Origin: Streptomyces umbrinus | GTDB lineage: Bacteria; Actinomycetota; Actinomycetes; Streptomycetales; Streptomycetaceae | Direction of reading: 5' to 3' | Assembly (NCBI RefSeq): GCF_030817415.1 | Contig: NZ_JAUSZI010000002.1 | Span: 7,006,001 to 7,070,000 of the forward strand | DNA length: 64,000 nt | Shown here: in pieces, positions 43,214-52,739 of the stretch | Position numbering within the stretch: position 1 is the first letter of the stretch | Layout of the letters: each line of letters opens with the position of its first letter | Program-made: the position numbers and the translations under genes | Notes under the pieces: model-generated | What the model saw: only the letters and a program-made list of their open reading frames with translations | Databases searched by the model: none | What the model was told of the DNA's origin: nothing

Positions 43214-44071
43214 GTGAGTGACGAAGCAGAGCCCGGGTACGTCCGCGTCCGTCTCGACCTTTCCTACGACGGGAGTGAGTTCTCCGGGTGGGCCAAGCAG
43301 GCCGGCGGGCGCCGGACCGTGCAGGGGGAGATCGAGGACGCGCTGCGGACCGTCACGCGGTCGCAGGACACGACGTACGAGCTGACCGTGGCCGGGCGGA
43401 CGGACGCCGGCGTGCATGCGCGCGGGCAGGTGGCTCATGTCGATCTGCCGGTGGAGCTGTGGGACGAGCATCGGGAGAAGCTGCTCAAGCGGCTGGCCGG
43501 GCGGCTGCCCAAGGATGTGCGGGTGTGGGCGGTCAGGGAGGCGCCGAGCGGCTTCAACGCGCGGTTCTCGGCGGTCTGGCGGCGGTACGCCTATCGCGTC
43601 ACCGACAACCCCGGTGGCGTCGATCCGCTGCTGCGCAGCCATGTCCTCTGGCACGACTGGCCGCTCGACGTCGACGCCATGAACGAGGCCGCGCGGCATC
43701 TCCTCGGAGAGCACGACTTCGCCGCCTACTGCAAGAAGCGGGAGGGCGCCACGACCATTCGTACGCTGCAGGAGCTGAGCCTGGAGCGGGGGAGTGACGG
43801 GATCATCACCGCCACCGTGCGGGCCGATGCCTTCTGTCACAACATGGTGCGGTCGCTGATCGGGGCGCTGCTGTTCGTGGGGGACGGGCACCGGGGGGCC
43901 GACTGGCCCGGCAAGGTGCTCGCCGCGGGGGTGCGGGACTCCGCCGTGCATGTGGTGCGGCCGCACGGGCTGACGCTCGAAGAGGTCGGGTATCCGGCCG
44001 ACGAGCTGCTGGCGGCGCGGAACAAGGAGGCACGAAACCGGCGGACCCTGCCGGGAGCGGGGTGCTGCTGA
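43214..44071 (+). CDS. truA: tRNA pseudouridine(38-40) synthase TruA
   Basis: A 285-residue enzyme that makes pseudouridine at tRNA positions 38-40. The catalytic Asp64 is in [12 protein letters not shown]. Further family segments are [16 protein letters not shown] and [19 protein letters not shown]. The start is GTG 43214 after AGGATCTCCAG. It lies just downstream of rplQ, as in S. coelicolor. Confidence 0.97.
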   Translation: MSDEAEPGYVRVRLDLSYDGSEFSGWAKQAGGRRTVQGEIEDALRTVTRSQDTTYELTVAGRTDAGVHARGQVAHVDLPVELWDEHREKLLKRLAGRLPKDVRVWAVREAPSGFNARFSAVWRRYAYRVTDNPGGVDPLLRSHVLWHDWPLDVDAMNEAARHLLGEHDFAAYCKKREGATTIRTLQELSLERGSDGIITATVRADAFCHNMVRSLIGALLFVGDGHRGADWPGKVLAAGVRDSAVHVVRPHGLTLEEVGYPADELLAARNKEARNRRTLPGAGCC

Positions 44072-44282
44072 CGGGGACGCGGCCCCCGTATGGAGGGTTG
44101 TATAGAGGGGCAAGTGGCTACGTATGCCCGCTGTGGCGCGTGATGAAACCCCTGCGTAACACGTACGTTCGGACGTAACCTCTGAAACTCGGTTATGATT
44201 CCGCTGCTCGGCTGAAGGTTCGATTAGGGGTTGGCCGAGTTCGGGTGGGGGTAACGGGCCGCAACGGCCCCGGGGGTTTTGC
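44072..44282 (+). promoter_or_regulatory. Structured leader upstream of the glycan operon
   Basis: TATGAT at 44194-44199 is a good -10; no standard -35 is seen at 17 bp upstream. Below it the RNA could form two hairpins: CTCGGC (44207-44212) with GCCGAG (44234-44239), and GGGCCG (44256-44261) with CGGCCC (44265-44270). The second is followed by GGGGGTTTT directly at the start codon, so a terminator or a ribosome-site sequestration element is possible. Confidence 0.5.
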
Positions 44283-45878
44283 ATGAGTGCAGTGGGGACT
44301 GCTCGTGTTCCGCAGAACAGGAAACGAAAAAGGACGCCGCAGAGTCATGGGCTCCTGCCGACGCCGCCTGACGACGTCGAGAAGTACTCGTACTCCCGTC
44401 GGTACCTGTGGGTGCTGACGGTCGGTTCGCTGATCAGCTTCGCGTGTCTGGCGATGAGCCAGTTCCTGTTCACGGCGTCGAGTCCGTGGTTCTGGCTGAC
44501 GCTGCCGCTGCTGGCGTTCATCATCGCGGACTACCTGATCTCGTTGTACCTCGACGGGCTCAGCAAGGACTTCGACATCAAGGGGCACAAGCGCCTTGTA
44601 CGCCAGTGGCGCCCGGCCGTGTACCCGAGCGTGGACATCTTCCTGCCGGTGTGCGGTGAGCCCCTGGAGGTGCTCCACAACACCTGGGTGCATGTGAACC
44701 GCCTCGCGGACAGCTACCAGGGTGTCGTGAACACGTACGTCCTGGACGACGCGGCCGAGGAAGAGGTCGGGGCGATGGCCCGCGACTTCGGGTTCAACTA
44801 CGTGGTGCGCGAGAACCGCGGCTGGTTCAAGAAGGCCGGCAACCTCAACCACGCCTTCGAGAAGACCCACGGCGACCACATCCTGATCCTGGACGCCGAC
44901 TTCGCGCCGCGCGCCGACCTGCTCGACGAGCTGCTGCCGCACATGGACGACGACGAGAAGTGCGCCATCGTGCAGTCGCCGCAGTTCTTCCGCATCGTCG
45001 ACGCGCAGAACTGGATCGAGCGCGGCGCGGGCGCGGTGCAGGAGCAGTTCTACCGGTCCGTACAGACCTCCCGTGAGGACCTGGACGGCTCCATCTGTGT
45101 CGGCTCGTGCGCCGTCTACCGGCGCGCGGCCCTGGAGCAGACCAACGGCATCACGCTGATCGAGCACTCCGAGGACATGTACACCGGCTTCGACCTCAGG
45201 GCGCTGGGCTGGAAGCTGCGCTACGTGCCCGTCGCGCTGTCCGCCGGTGTGTGCCCGGACACGGCCGGTGCCTTCCACAATCAGCAGTACCGCTGGTGCA
45301 TGGGCTCCCTTGAGCTCCTCACCAGCAAGCGGTTCTGGGAGATGGACCTCAAGTTCAAGACCCGGCTCTGCTATGTGTCGGGGTTCCTCTACTACCTTCA
45401 GACCGCGCTCGCCACGTTCATCGCGCCGGTCATCCCGCTCGCCCTGATGATCCTGCGGCCCGACCTGCTGCGCGCCGAGGCCGCCCTGTGGGTGCTGCCG
45501 AGCGTCGCGTACGTGACGCTGGTCCTGCCGCTGTGGCACCGGGCTCCGTACCGTCTCGAGGCCTGGGCCGTCCGGATCATGTACGGGTGGTCGCACGTCT
45601 TCGCGGTCTGGGACGTGATGCGGGGCCGTCCGATGGGCTGGAAGCCCACGGGCTCGGCGGGCGCCAAGAAGAACGGCATGCGCCGCTACTGGAACTGCAT
45701 GATCTTCTGGACCGGCGGCACCGCCGTCCTGTGGATCATCGTCGCCGCCTGGCGCATGCTCACCCTCTATCCGCCGGACTTCGCGTTGATGCTGTCCGCC
45801 GGCCTCTTCTACGCGATGGTCGTCGGCCGTGTTCTCGTACAGCCGCGTGCCCAGGAAGTGCAGGAAGCGACCGCATGA
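44283..45878 (+). CDS. Cellulose-synthase-like GT2 membrane glycosyltransferase
   Basis: A 531-residue membrane enzyme of the processive GT2 type. Two N-terminal helices (about residues 42-90) precede the cytosolic catalytic domain. That domain has a DD motif (VLDDAAEEE), DAD (ILDADFAP), an ED catalytic base (HSEDMYTGFD) and the polymer-binding QQYRW (HNQQYRWCMGS). At least four C-terminal helices follow. This motif set is that of cellulose and related beta-glucan synthases, but PilZ and full BcsA features are not seen. Its stop overlaps the next start (ATGA). The sugar substrate is not determined by sequence. Confidence 0.9.
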   Translation: MSAVGTARVPQNRKRKRTPQSHGLLPTPPDDVEKYSYSRRYLWVLTVGSLISFACLAMSQFLFTASSPWFWLTLPLLAFIIADYLISLYLDGLSKDFDIKGHKRLVRQWRPAVYPSVDIFLPVCGEPLEVLHNTWVHVNRLADSYQGVVNTYVLDDAAEEEVGAMARDFGFNYVVRENRGWFKKAGNLNHAFEKTHGDHILILDADFAPRADLLDELLPHMDDDEKCAIVQSPQFFRIVDAQNWIERGAGAVQEQFYRSVQTSREDLDGSICVGSCAVYRRAALEQTNGITLIEHSEDMYTGFDLRALGWKLRYVPVALSAGVCPDTAGAFHNQQYRWCMGSLELLTSKRFWEMDLKFKTRLCYVSGFLYYLQTALATFIAPVIPLALMILRPDLLRAEAALWVLPSVAYVTLVLPLWHRAPYRLEAWAVRIMYGWSHVFAVWDVMRGRPMGWKPTGSAGAKKNGMRRYWNCMIFWTGGTAVLWIIVAAWRMLTLYPPDFALMLSAGLFYAMVVGRVLVQPRAQEVQEATA

Positions 45879-46924
45879 GTTTTTCCGTACGCCGAGTGCG
45901 GGCATCACGTCCCGTGCGGGCGCTCGCCGCCACGCTCATCGCCGGTGCGCTGCTGGCCGGGTGCAGCACGTTCTCCGAGGAGGGCCGCGACCAGTACGAG
46001 CGCGGACAGGGCGAGAAGCCGGGTGCCGAGGGCACCGGTGAGGCCAGTGAGTCCGCGAAGCCGGAGCCGCCGTACGACGTGCGGCCGCTGCTGGACCCGA
46101 GGAAGAAGTACCTGGGCGTGGCCGCCGACGGCGCTCCCGCCAAGATGAAGGCCGTCGAGGACTTCGCGAAGCGCGCCGGCAAGAAGCCCAACCTGATCGA
46201 GTTCTACTCCGCCTGGGGCGACCAGTACGAGCAGGAGCTCGTGAAGAACTCCTGGGACTACGGTTCCGTGGCGTTCATCGCCTGGGAGCCCTTCGAGACC
46301 AGCATGAAGGACATTGCCTCCGGCAAGGAGGACGCGTACATCCGTGAGTACGCGAAGTCCGTCAAGGAGCTGAACCTGCCCGTCGCGATCAGCTTCGCGC
46401 ACGAGATGAACGGCTTCTGGTACCCGTGGGGCACCAAGAAGACCAGTGCCGCCGACTTCACCGCCGCGTACAAGCACATCCACGACCTCTTCGACGACGA
46501 GGGCGCCACCCAGGTCATCTGGGTGTGGAGCCCGAACGTCACGCACCCGATGCCGAAGGTGAAGCTCAAGCCGTACTGGCCGGGCGACGACTACGTCGAC
46601 TGGGTCGGTGTCATCGGCTACTACGCGGCCACCGGCCCCAACACGTACCAGACGCTGTACGGGCCGACGATGACGCAGATCCGCGGCTTCACGAAGAAAC
46701 CGTTCATCATCGCGGAGACGGCCGCGCAGGCCGGTGAGCGCAAGCCCGCCGACATCAAGTCCCTCTTCCAGGGGACGGCGGAGCGCGACGACGTCATCGG
46801 GTTCGTCTGGTTCAACTTCGACAAGGAGACGGACTGGCGCATCAACAGCGGTCCGCTGTCGGAGAAGACCTTCAAGCAGCAGGCGGCGAACTCGAGCTTC
46901 GGATTCGATGTGACGAAGCCATGA
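45875..46924 (+). CDS. GH26-like secreted lipoprotein
   Basis: A 349-residue lipoprotein. The signal peptide ends in a lipobox (LLAGC) at about residue 33, then an acidic linker leads to a TIM-barrel-like hydrolase resembling GH26 beta-mannanases. The likely acid/base is Glu177 in SFAHEMNGFWYPW and the nucleophile Glu281 in IIAETAAQ. I choose ATG 45875 because it overlaps the upstream stop (ATGA) and begins the signal peptide. Its place inside a synthase operon suggests trimming or release of the glycan being made. Confidence 0.85.
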   Translation: MSFSVRRVRASRPVRALAATLIAGALLAGCSTFSEEGRDQYERGQGEKPGAEGTGEASESAKPEPPYDVRPLLDPRKKYLGVAADGAPAKMKAVEDFAKRAGKKPNLIEFYSAWGDQYEQELVKNSWDYGSVAFIAWEPFETSMKDIASGKEDAYIREYAKSVKELNLPVAISFAHEMNGFWYPWGTKKTSAADFTAAYKHIHDLFDDEGATQVIWVWSPNVTHPMPKVKLKPYWPGDDYVDWVGVIGYYAATGPNTYQTLYGPTMTQIRGFTKKPFIIAETAAQAGERKPADIKSLFQGTAERDDVIGFVWFNFDKETDWRINSGPLSEKTFKQQAANSSFGFDVTKP

Positions 46925-48984
46925 GCGACCGACGCACGCCCACCTGGGCGGACGACTCCGAGTTGCACGACGAGTACGGGTACGGGCAGCAGCAGGGCCA
47001 GGCGCAGGGGCATCAGCAGGGGCAACAACAGCAGGGTCAGCAGCAGTACGCCGACAACGGGTACCCGCAGCAGAACGGGCAGTACCAGCAGAACGGGCAG
47101 CAACAACAGCACCAGCAACAACAGCAGTACGGCGACGGAAACCAGCAGCAGTACGCCCCGACCGACGAGGACCAGCGGCGGTACGCGCAGCAGGAGAGCC
47201 TGCGGCAGTACGCGCAGCAGGCCCAGACCCGGCCCCGGGTACAGCCGACCTACCCTCCGTACCAGGAGCAGGCCGGGGCCTATCAGGGCGGCTATGTCAG
47301 CGAGACCGGCACCTGGCGCTTCGACGTCAAGGACCTGCGATCCTCGTACACGGACCAGCAGGCGTACGACACGTACGCGCCGTACGACCCCTATGCCTCG
47401 TACACGGCGGAGCCGGAGGCGGTCGCCGAGCCCGTGGCGCCGGAGCCGGAGAAGCCCGGGTACACGCTGCCGCCGGTGCAGGAGTCGGCCTGGGCGGTGG
47501 ACACGCGGCGCAGCAGGCTGCTGGGGCGCGGGGTGCTGCTGTGCGTCCTGCTCGTGCAGGCAGGGCTGTCCCTGCGGCTCAGCGGAACGGCCTTCCAGGA
47601 CGAGGCGCTCTACATCGCGTCGGGCCACTACGAACTGGCCAACCTGCTGCACGGCACCAAGCTGCCGGTGGACTTCGCGGCCTACTTCTCCGGGCACCCC
47701 AAGCTGTACCCGGTGGTCGCGGCCGTTGTGGACAGCCAGTTCGGCCTGACCGGCGTACGCCTGCTCAGTCTGCTGTTCATGCTGGGCGCCACCGGGCTGC
47801 TCTACTCGCTCACCCGGCGCCTGTTCAACCTGCGGGCAGGGCTCGGGGCCGCCGCGCTGTTCTCGGTGCTCCAGTCGACGATGGTGCTCGGCAACTTCGC
47901 CACGTACGATGCCGCCGCCGTGTTCCTGCTCGCGCTGTCCGCCTGGGCGGTGGTGCGCACCGACCGGATGAACGCCGTGGCCGTGCTGCTCGCAGCGCCG
48001 CCGGCGGCACTGGCCTTCGGTGTGAAGTACGCGTCCGGTATGTATCTGCCGACCATTGTGGTTCTCGCGGTGATCACCGCGCACAGGCATCGCGGCATCC
48101 GTGCGCTCGGCCGCGGGGTGGTGCTGGGCGCGGGAACCGTGGCCCTGCTGGGGATCGGCTACTACCTCTCCGGTCCGCTGGGCGGCATCAGCTCCACGAC
48201 CACCGACCGTGCGAAGGGCACAGACACCGCGGCGACGATGCTCACGCACAGCGCGGAGTGGGGTGGGCTGGTCTTCCTGGCCGCACTTGGCGGTTCGATC
48301 GCGTACGTGCTCCGCGCACGGATGGGCGAGATGCCGTGGCTCGGCGGCGAGACCTCGGGGCGCTGGCGGCGCGTTGCGCTCGGCCTGCTGCTGACGGGGA
48401 CCGCGCTGCTCGCCCCCGCGTACCAGATCCACCTCCAGACCGAGATCTCGCTCTACAAGCACGTCGGCTTCGGGTTGCTCTTCGCCGCGCCGATGGCCGG
48501 CCTCGGAATGGCCCGCCTGGTCGGTCCGCACTTCCGGCATCCGCAGCTCGGGATCCTGCTGTACGTCCTGACGCTGGTGTTCGGCATGGTGCAGGCCCAG
48601 CGGGCGTTCAGCTTCCCGGACTCCACGCAGATGACCACGTATCTGCGCACGGTCGTCGACAAGAAGGGCACCTACCTCGCCGAGGAACAGGAGGTCCCCG
48701 CCTACTACCTGCGGGACAAGACCAACTGGACCCAGTGGCAGAACTCCTACTTCATGGACTACCGCGGCAAGGACGGCAAGCAGTACACCGGCCCCGACGC
48801 CTTCCGGCAGGCAGTCCGCGACGGAAAGTTCGACGCGATCGTGATGCACGGCTCGGTCAGCCCGGCGACGTACGAGGCGGTCAAGGAGGGGTTGAAGAAC
48901 AACTCCCACTACCGGCTGGCGGCCGTGTTCCCGTTCACCACGAGCAGCGGAGAGAACGCCTACCGGATTTGGGTGAAGCGATGA
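46921..48984 (+). CDS. GT-C (GT39/ArnT-like) membrane glycosyltransferase with Gln-rich N-terminus
   Basis: A 687-residue polytopic protein. Residues 15-115 are a Gln-rich low-complexity tail with QQ and YA/YP repeats. From about residue 200 there are ten or more hydrophobic helices. The first extracytoplasmic loop has the Asp-Glu pair (FQDEALYIASGHYE, Asp227/Glu228) typical of GT-C enzymes that use polyprenyl-phosphate sugars. A periplasmic C-terminal domain follows (YLAEEQEVPAYYL). It starts with ATG 46921 overlapping the previous stop. Confidence 0.85.
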   Translation: MSDRRTPTWADDSELHDEYGYGQQQGQAQGHQQGQQQQGQQQYADNGYPQQNGQYQQNGQQQQHQQQQQYGDGNQQQYAPTDEDQRRYAQQESLRQYAQQAQTRPRVQPTYPPYQEQAGAYQGGYVSETGTWRFDVKDLRSSYTDQQAYDTYAPYDPYASYTAEPEAVAEPVAPEPEKPGYTLPPVQESAWAVDTRRSRLLGRGVLLCVLLVQAGLSLRLSGTAFQDEALYIASGHYELANLLHGTKLPVDFAAYFSGHPKLYPVVAAVVDSQFGLTGVRLLSLLFMLGATGLLYSLTRRLFNLRAGLGAAALFSVLQSTMVLGNFATYDAAAVFLLALSAWAVVRTDRMNAVAVLLAAPPAALAFGVKYASGMYLPTIVVLAVITAHRHRGIRALGRGVVLGAGTVALLGIGYYLSGPLGGISSTTTDRAKGTDTAATMLTHSAEWGGLVFLAALGGSIAYVLRARMGEMPWLGGETSGRWRRVALGLLLTGTALLAPAYQIHLQTEISLYKHVGFGLLFAAPMAGLGMARLVGPHFRHPQLGILLYVLTLVFGMVQAQRAFSFPDSTQMTTYLRTVVDKKGTYLAEEQEVPAYYLRDKTNWTQWQNSYFMDYRGKDGKQYTGPDAFRQAVRDGKFDAIVMHGSVSPATYEAVKEGLKNNSHYRLAAVFPFTTSSGENAYRIWVKR

Positions 48985-50840
48985 GTCTCAATGCCTCCGC
49001 TCCGTACGGTGGCGGCTATCCCGACGCCCAGGGGGGTCATGATCCGTACGCGGGTCAGGGCGCCTACGCAGGGCAGGGAACCTATGCCGACGGCCAGGGC
49101 GGCTACGCCGGTCCTGGTCAGGGCACCTATGCCGACCCGGCGCAGGACGCGTACGCGGCCCCCGGCCAGTACGCCGACCCCGGTCAGTACACCGATCAGG
49201 GTGCCTACACCGCGCCCGGGCAGCAGCAGGCGCAGACCGCCGAGCCCGTCGCGCCGGCGCCGGTCGACCCGGAGCCGACCGCGGACGAGCCCGGGGAGGA
49301 CGAGCCCGAGGATACGAAGGGCAGTCGGCTCGCCACTGCCGTGACGTTTCTGCTGCCCACGGTGCTCGCCTTCGCCATGATCTGGCGCGGGATCGGCGAC
49401 CGGCAGCTGTGGCGGGACGAGCACGCCACCTGGTGGGCGGCCACGCTGTCGTTCCACGACCTGAGCCTGCTGATCCGCTCGATCGACGTCGTGTTCACGC
49501 CGTACTACGTGCTGATGCACGCCTGGATCGCCGTCGCCGGGGACTCCCCGACGGCGATGCGCATCCCCGGCGCGGTGGCCATGGCGGCGTCGGCAGGTCT
49601 GCTCGCCCTGCTCGGACGGCGGATGTTCACCACGCAGGCGGGCATCCTCGCGGGACTGGCTCTTGCCGTCGTCCCGTTCACCACGCGGTACGGGCAGGAG
49701 ATCCGGCCGTACGCCTTCGCGGTGGCCGCGGTCCTGCTGTCGACGCTGCTGCTCGCCAGGGCACTGGACAAGCCGTCGTTCAAGGTGTGGGTCGCCTACA
49801 CGCTGTCGGTGCCGCTGATCGGCTGGAGCCATCTGGCCTCGCTCGCGGTGCTCGGCGCGCATCTGGTGATGATCCTGATCGCACGGCGCGCGGGCGACAA
49901 GATCGTGGGCTGGGCCTATGCCGCGGCCTGCACCCTGGGCATGTGCTTCGTCATCCCCATGGCCGTGTCGGGCTCGGGGCAGAGCGGACAGATCGCCTGG
50001 AACAACCCGGTGCTGAAGGACCTGATCGAGTTCCCCAAGAACCTGTTCGGGGCCTGGGCGGTGGCCGTACCGGTCATGGCACTCGGCACGCTCGGGCTGT
50101 TCTTCGCGGGCCGGCGTGCGCTTCCGCTCGCTGTCTGGATCGTGCTGCCGCCGGTGGCGACCTACGCCACCGCCGCTCAGCTGCACCTCTTCCTGCCGCG
50201 CTATCTGCTGTTCACGGCGCCCGCCTGGGTGCTGCTCGCGGCCGTGGCCGTGGTCCGGATAGCGGGGCCCGTGGCCGGTGCGAAGGCCGGTACGGGGGCG
50301 GTGGCACGGCGCGGTTTCGGCTGGGTGCTCGTGGCGGCCGCGGTCGCCGGGATCGCCTTCCAGTCGCTGCCGGGCATCCGTGAGACCAGGCAGAACGCCT
50401 TGGGCGAACCGGACTACCGGGGCGCCGCCCAGCTCATCGAGGCCGGGCAGAAGAAGGGCGACGGCATCGTCTTCAGCGGTGTGCAGTCCGAGCGCCGGGC
50501 CATGGACTACGAACTGCGCAACGACGCCGGCCGTCCGCGCGACTGGCTGATGTACCGCACTCCGCAGGAGCTGGGCTCGTTCGGCGCGATCGAATGCCCG
50601 CAGGCTGCGAAGTGCCTGGCGAAGGCCGACAGGCTCTGGCTCGTGTCGACGACTCTCGACGGACAGCCGTTCAGCGGCATGCCGAAGACAACGTCGACAG
50701 CGATCCAGAAGAGCTTCAAGGTCGTCAAGACCAAGAAGCTCAAATACCTCCAGCTCGTGCTCCTCGAAAGGACACGCGCGGCGACGGACGACTCGTCCGA
50801 GGAAAAGGACGACGCCGCCAAGCGCAAGGTGCATACCTGA
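48981..50840 (+). CDS. GT-C (GT39-like) membrane glycosyltransferase with PYAGQG-type repeats
   Basis: A 619-residue polytopic protein. Residues 10-85 hold imperfect Gly/Gln/Tyr-rich repeats (YAGQG, YADPG). The membrane domain begins near residue 120 and has the Asp146-Glu147 pair in LWRDEHATWW, then about ten helices. The C-terminal periplasmic domain (about 460-619) includes FSGVQSERRAMDYELRNDAG. It starts with ATG 48981 inside the previous stop (ATGA). Together with the preceding gene it forms a pair of related enzymes. Confidence 0.85.
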   Translation: MSLNASAPYGGGYPDAQGGHDPYAGQGAYAGQGTYADGQGGYAGPGQGTYADPAQDAYAAPGQYADPGQYTDQGAYTAPGQQQAQTAEPVAPAPVDPEPTADEPGEDEPEDTKGSRLATAVTFLLPTVLAFAMIWRGIGDRQLWRDEHATWWAATLSFHDLSLLIRSIDVVFTPYYVLMHAWIAVAGDSPTAMRIPGAVAMAASAGLLALLGRRMFTTQAGILAGLALAVVPFTTRYGQEIRPYAFAVAAVLLSTLLLARALDKPSFKVWVAYTLSVPLIGWSHLASLAVLGAHLVMILIARRAGDKIVGWAYAAACTLGMCFVIPMAVSGSGQSGQIAWNNPVLKDLIEFPKNLFGAWAVAVPVMALGTLGLFFAGRRALPLAVWIVLPPVATYATAAQLHLFLPRYLLFTAPAWVLLAAVAVVRIAGPVAGAKAGTGAVARRGFGWVLVAAAVAGIAFQSLPGIRETRQNALGEPDYRGAAQLIEAGQKKGDGIVFSGVQSERRAMDYELRNDAGRPRDWLMYRTPQELGSFGAIECPQAAKCLAKADRLWLVSTTLDGQPFSGMPKTTSTAIQKSFKVVKTKKLKYLQLVLLERTRAATDDSSEEKDDAAKRKVHT

Positions 50841-50911
50841 GTTGGGTTGCCGGACGCGGGCCGAGTCCCGCGTCCGGTGGGGGGCAAACAGAGAAATGGG
50901 GAGGGAAAGAG

Positions 50912-51664
50912 ATGTCGTACGACGTGGGGGCGGACGTGGCTGTCACCGTGGTGATGCCTACGTACAACGAAGCTGCCAATCTGCCGAGAATGGCCGAGGC
51001 TGTGCTTCAACTGCCGCTGAACGGGCTCCACTTGAAGGTAGTGGACGACTCTAGTCCGGATGGTACAGGACGGATCGCGGAGGAGCTGGCGGAGAAGTAC
51101 AACTGGGACGGGCGGCGCCGGATGAGCGTGCTGCACCGCACCGAGAAGGACGGCCTGGGGCGTGCGTACGTCGCGGGCATGAGCGCCGCCGTCGACGAGG
51201 GCGCGCAGTACGTCGTGCAGATGGACGCCGACGGCAGCCACCCCGTGGAAGCGGTCCCACGCATGCTCGGCACCGCCGTGGCCTCGGGCGTCGGTCTGGT
51301 CATCGGCAGCCGGTACGTCGAGGGCGGCCAGCTCGACGACGACTGGGGCGCGCACCGCGTGCTGCTGTCCCGCTTCGCCAACCGCTACGCGCGTACGGTG
51401 CTCGGCACGAAGATCCGCGACATCACGGCGGGCTTCAACCTGTGGTCGGCCCAGACCCTGCGCGACGTCGACCTGCACTCCCTGGACAGCGCCGGTTACA
51501 GCTTCCAGGTCGAGCTCAAGTTCAAGGCCGTACGCGCCGGTCACGCCGCCGTCGAGATCCCGATCCGCTTCGAGGAGCGGACCGAGGGCGTCTCGAAGAT
51601 GACCCTGCGTACGCAGCTGGAGTCGGCCGTGGTGCCGGTGAAACTGCGGCTCAAGCACAAGTAG
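50912..51664 (+). CDS. Dpm1-like polyprenol-phosphate mannosyltransferase (GT2)
   Basis: A 250-residue soluble GT2 enzyme without membrane helices. It has VVMPTYNEAANLPRMAEAVL, VVDDSSPDGTGRIAEELA, QMDADGSHP (DAD) and a conserved ITAGFNLWSAQTL segment, all Dpm1-like. It probably makes polyprenyl-phosphate mannose (or a related sugar), the donor used by GT-C enzymes upstream. ATG 50912 follows GGGGAGGGA; the upstream in-frame region to 50594 lies within the previous gene. Confidence 0.88.
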   Translation: MSYDVGADVAVTVVMPTYNEAANLPRMAEAVLQLPLNGLHLKVVDDSSPDGTGRIAEELAEKYNWDGRRRMSVLHRTEKDGLGRAYVAGMSAAVDEGAQYVVQMDADGSHPVEAVPRMLGTAVASGVGLVIGSRYVEGGQLDDDWGAHRVLLSRFANRYARTVLGTKIRDITAGFNLWSAQTLRDVDLHSLDSAGYSFQVELKFKAVRAGHAAVEIPIRFEERTEGVSKMTLRTQLESAVVPVKLRLKHK

Positions 51665-51724
51665 GCATGCGCAACGCGACCAGGCATGCACAAGTGCGAG
51701 CAGCAGTAGGCGTGTAGACACGGG

Positions 51725-51753
51725 ACGGCGGCCTGCCGGGGGCGGGCCGCCGT
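51725..51753. terminator. Bidirectional terminator between convergent genes
   Basis: Perfect 9-bp arms (51725-51733 and 51745-51753) with a 11-base loop and GTTCTGTTC downstream. It sits between the Dpm1-like gene (+) and the membrane-anchored gene (-), so it may serve both. Confidence 0.7.
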
Positions 51754-51804
51754 TCTGTTCTCCGGCGGTCGTTCCGCCGGTCGAACGAGGTCTACTGGTG
51801 CGGT

Positions 51805-52674
51805 CTACTGGTTGGCGGCCGCCGAGGCCTGGGACTCGCCGCGGCGGTGGATCTGCCGGAAGGTGAACTCGGCCAGGTCGTCGCCGGTGGTGAAGACCTT
51901 GGAGTCCTTCTGGGTCACGTCCTTGCCGTTGGTGAAACCGGCGACCGTGAAGTACGTGTAGCGGCCGTACGAGTTGGTGGTCGAGCGGCAGATCGCCGAG
52001 CGGCAGAAGGTGGGGACGCCCTCGCCGGAGAGGGACTGGACGACGCTCTTGTCGTCGGCGTCGTTCTTCGCCTTGAGGGCCTGGCCCTCGGCGTCGAAGA
52101 CGGCCACGCCCACCGTCACCGCGATCCCGTCCTTCGTGTACGTGACGCGCATGAACCGGGTGCAGTCGTTCTTGGTGAGAACCGGGCCGAGCGTGCCCTG
52201 GGCGGCCGACGCGCAGTTCTTCGTGGACGCCATCGCGCCCTTCTTGTAGACGGTCTCGCCCATCGTCAGCTGCGTACCCGGGAAGAGCAGGTCCGGGGCG
52301 AGCGGCGCGGTGTCCTTCTTGACGTTGCCTATGAAGTCCTTCGGATCCAGCGGCGGCGGCGCCGAGGTCTCGGCGAAGGACGGGCCGGTGCCCGTGGTGT
52401 CCGACGGGATGGCCGCGGACGTGGGCAGCTCGGAGGCAGGCTTGTTCGACGCCTGTCCGTTGCCGTCCGCCGAGACCACGGCCATGGCGACGGCGGTGCC
52501 GACCGCGACCGTGGCGAGCGCGCCTCCGCCGATCAGCAGCCATCTGCGGCGCCGGTTGCGCGTTTCGGACGCCTCGGCCAGCGCCGCCCAGTCCGGTGAC
52601 TGACCGCCCCACTGCGGCGGTTGAGAACCTGATCCCCCGGAACCCCACGAGGGTCCCCCCTGCCCAAAGCTCAT
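51805..52674 (-). CDS. Membrane-anchored extracytoplasmic protein, unknown function
   Basis: A 289-residue protein. A Gly/Ser/Gln/Trp-rich cytoplasmic N-terminus (about 1-45) precedes one transmembrane helix (about 46-68, RRRRWLLIGGGALATVAVGT). A Ser/Thr/Pro-rich linker then leads to an extracellular domain of about 190 residues with four cysteines (KNCASAAQGT, NDCTRFMRV, FCRSAICRST). ATG 52674 is chosen; ATG 52683 is in frame. I know no function; similar proteins are common in Streptomyces. Confidence 0.8.
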   Translation of the reverse strand: MSFGQGGPSWGSGGSGSQPPQWGGQSPDWAALAEASETRNRRRRWLLIGGGALATVAVGTAVAMAVVSADGNGQASNKPASELPTSAAIPSDTTGTGPSFAETSAPPPLDPKDFIGNVKKDTAPLAPDLLFPGTQLTMGETVYKKGAMASTKNCASAAQGTLGPVLTKNDCTRFMRVTYTKDGIAVTVGVAVFDAEGQALKAKNDADDKSVVQSLSGEGVPTFCRSAICRSTTNSYGRYTYFTVAGFTNGKDVTQKDSKVFTTGDDLAEFTFRQIHRRGESQASAAANQ

Positions 52675-52739
52675 GGGGCGCATCTTAGACGGGACAAGGG
52701 GCGTGCTGGTCCGTCTCAGGCATCACCGGAACCCCTAGC

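Noticed and set aside
47541..48980. Reading frame extending the second GT-C gene upstream
   Set aside because: It overlaps the preceding conserved glycosyltransferase; the ATG at 48981 has an ATGA overlap and starts the repeat-rich tail.
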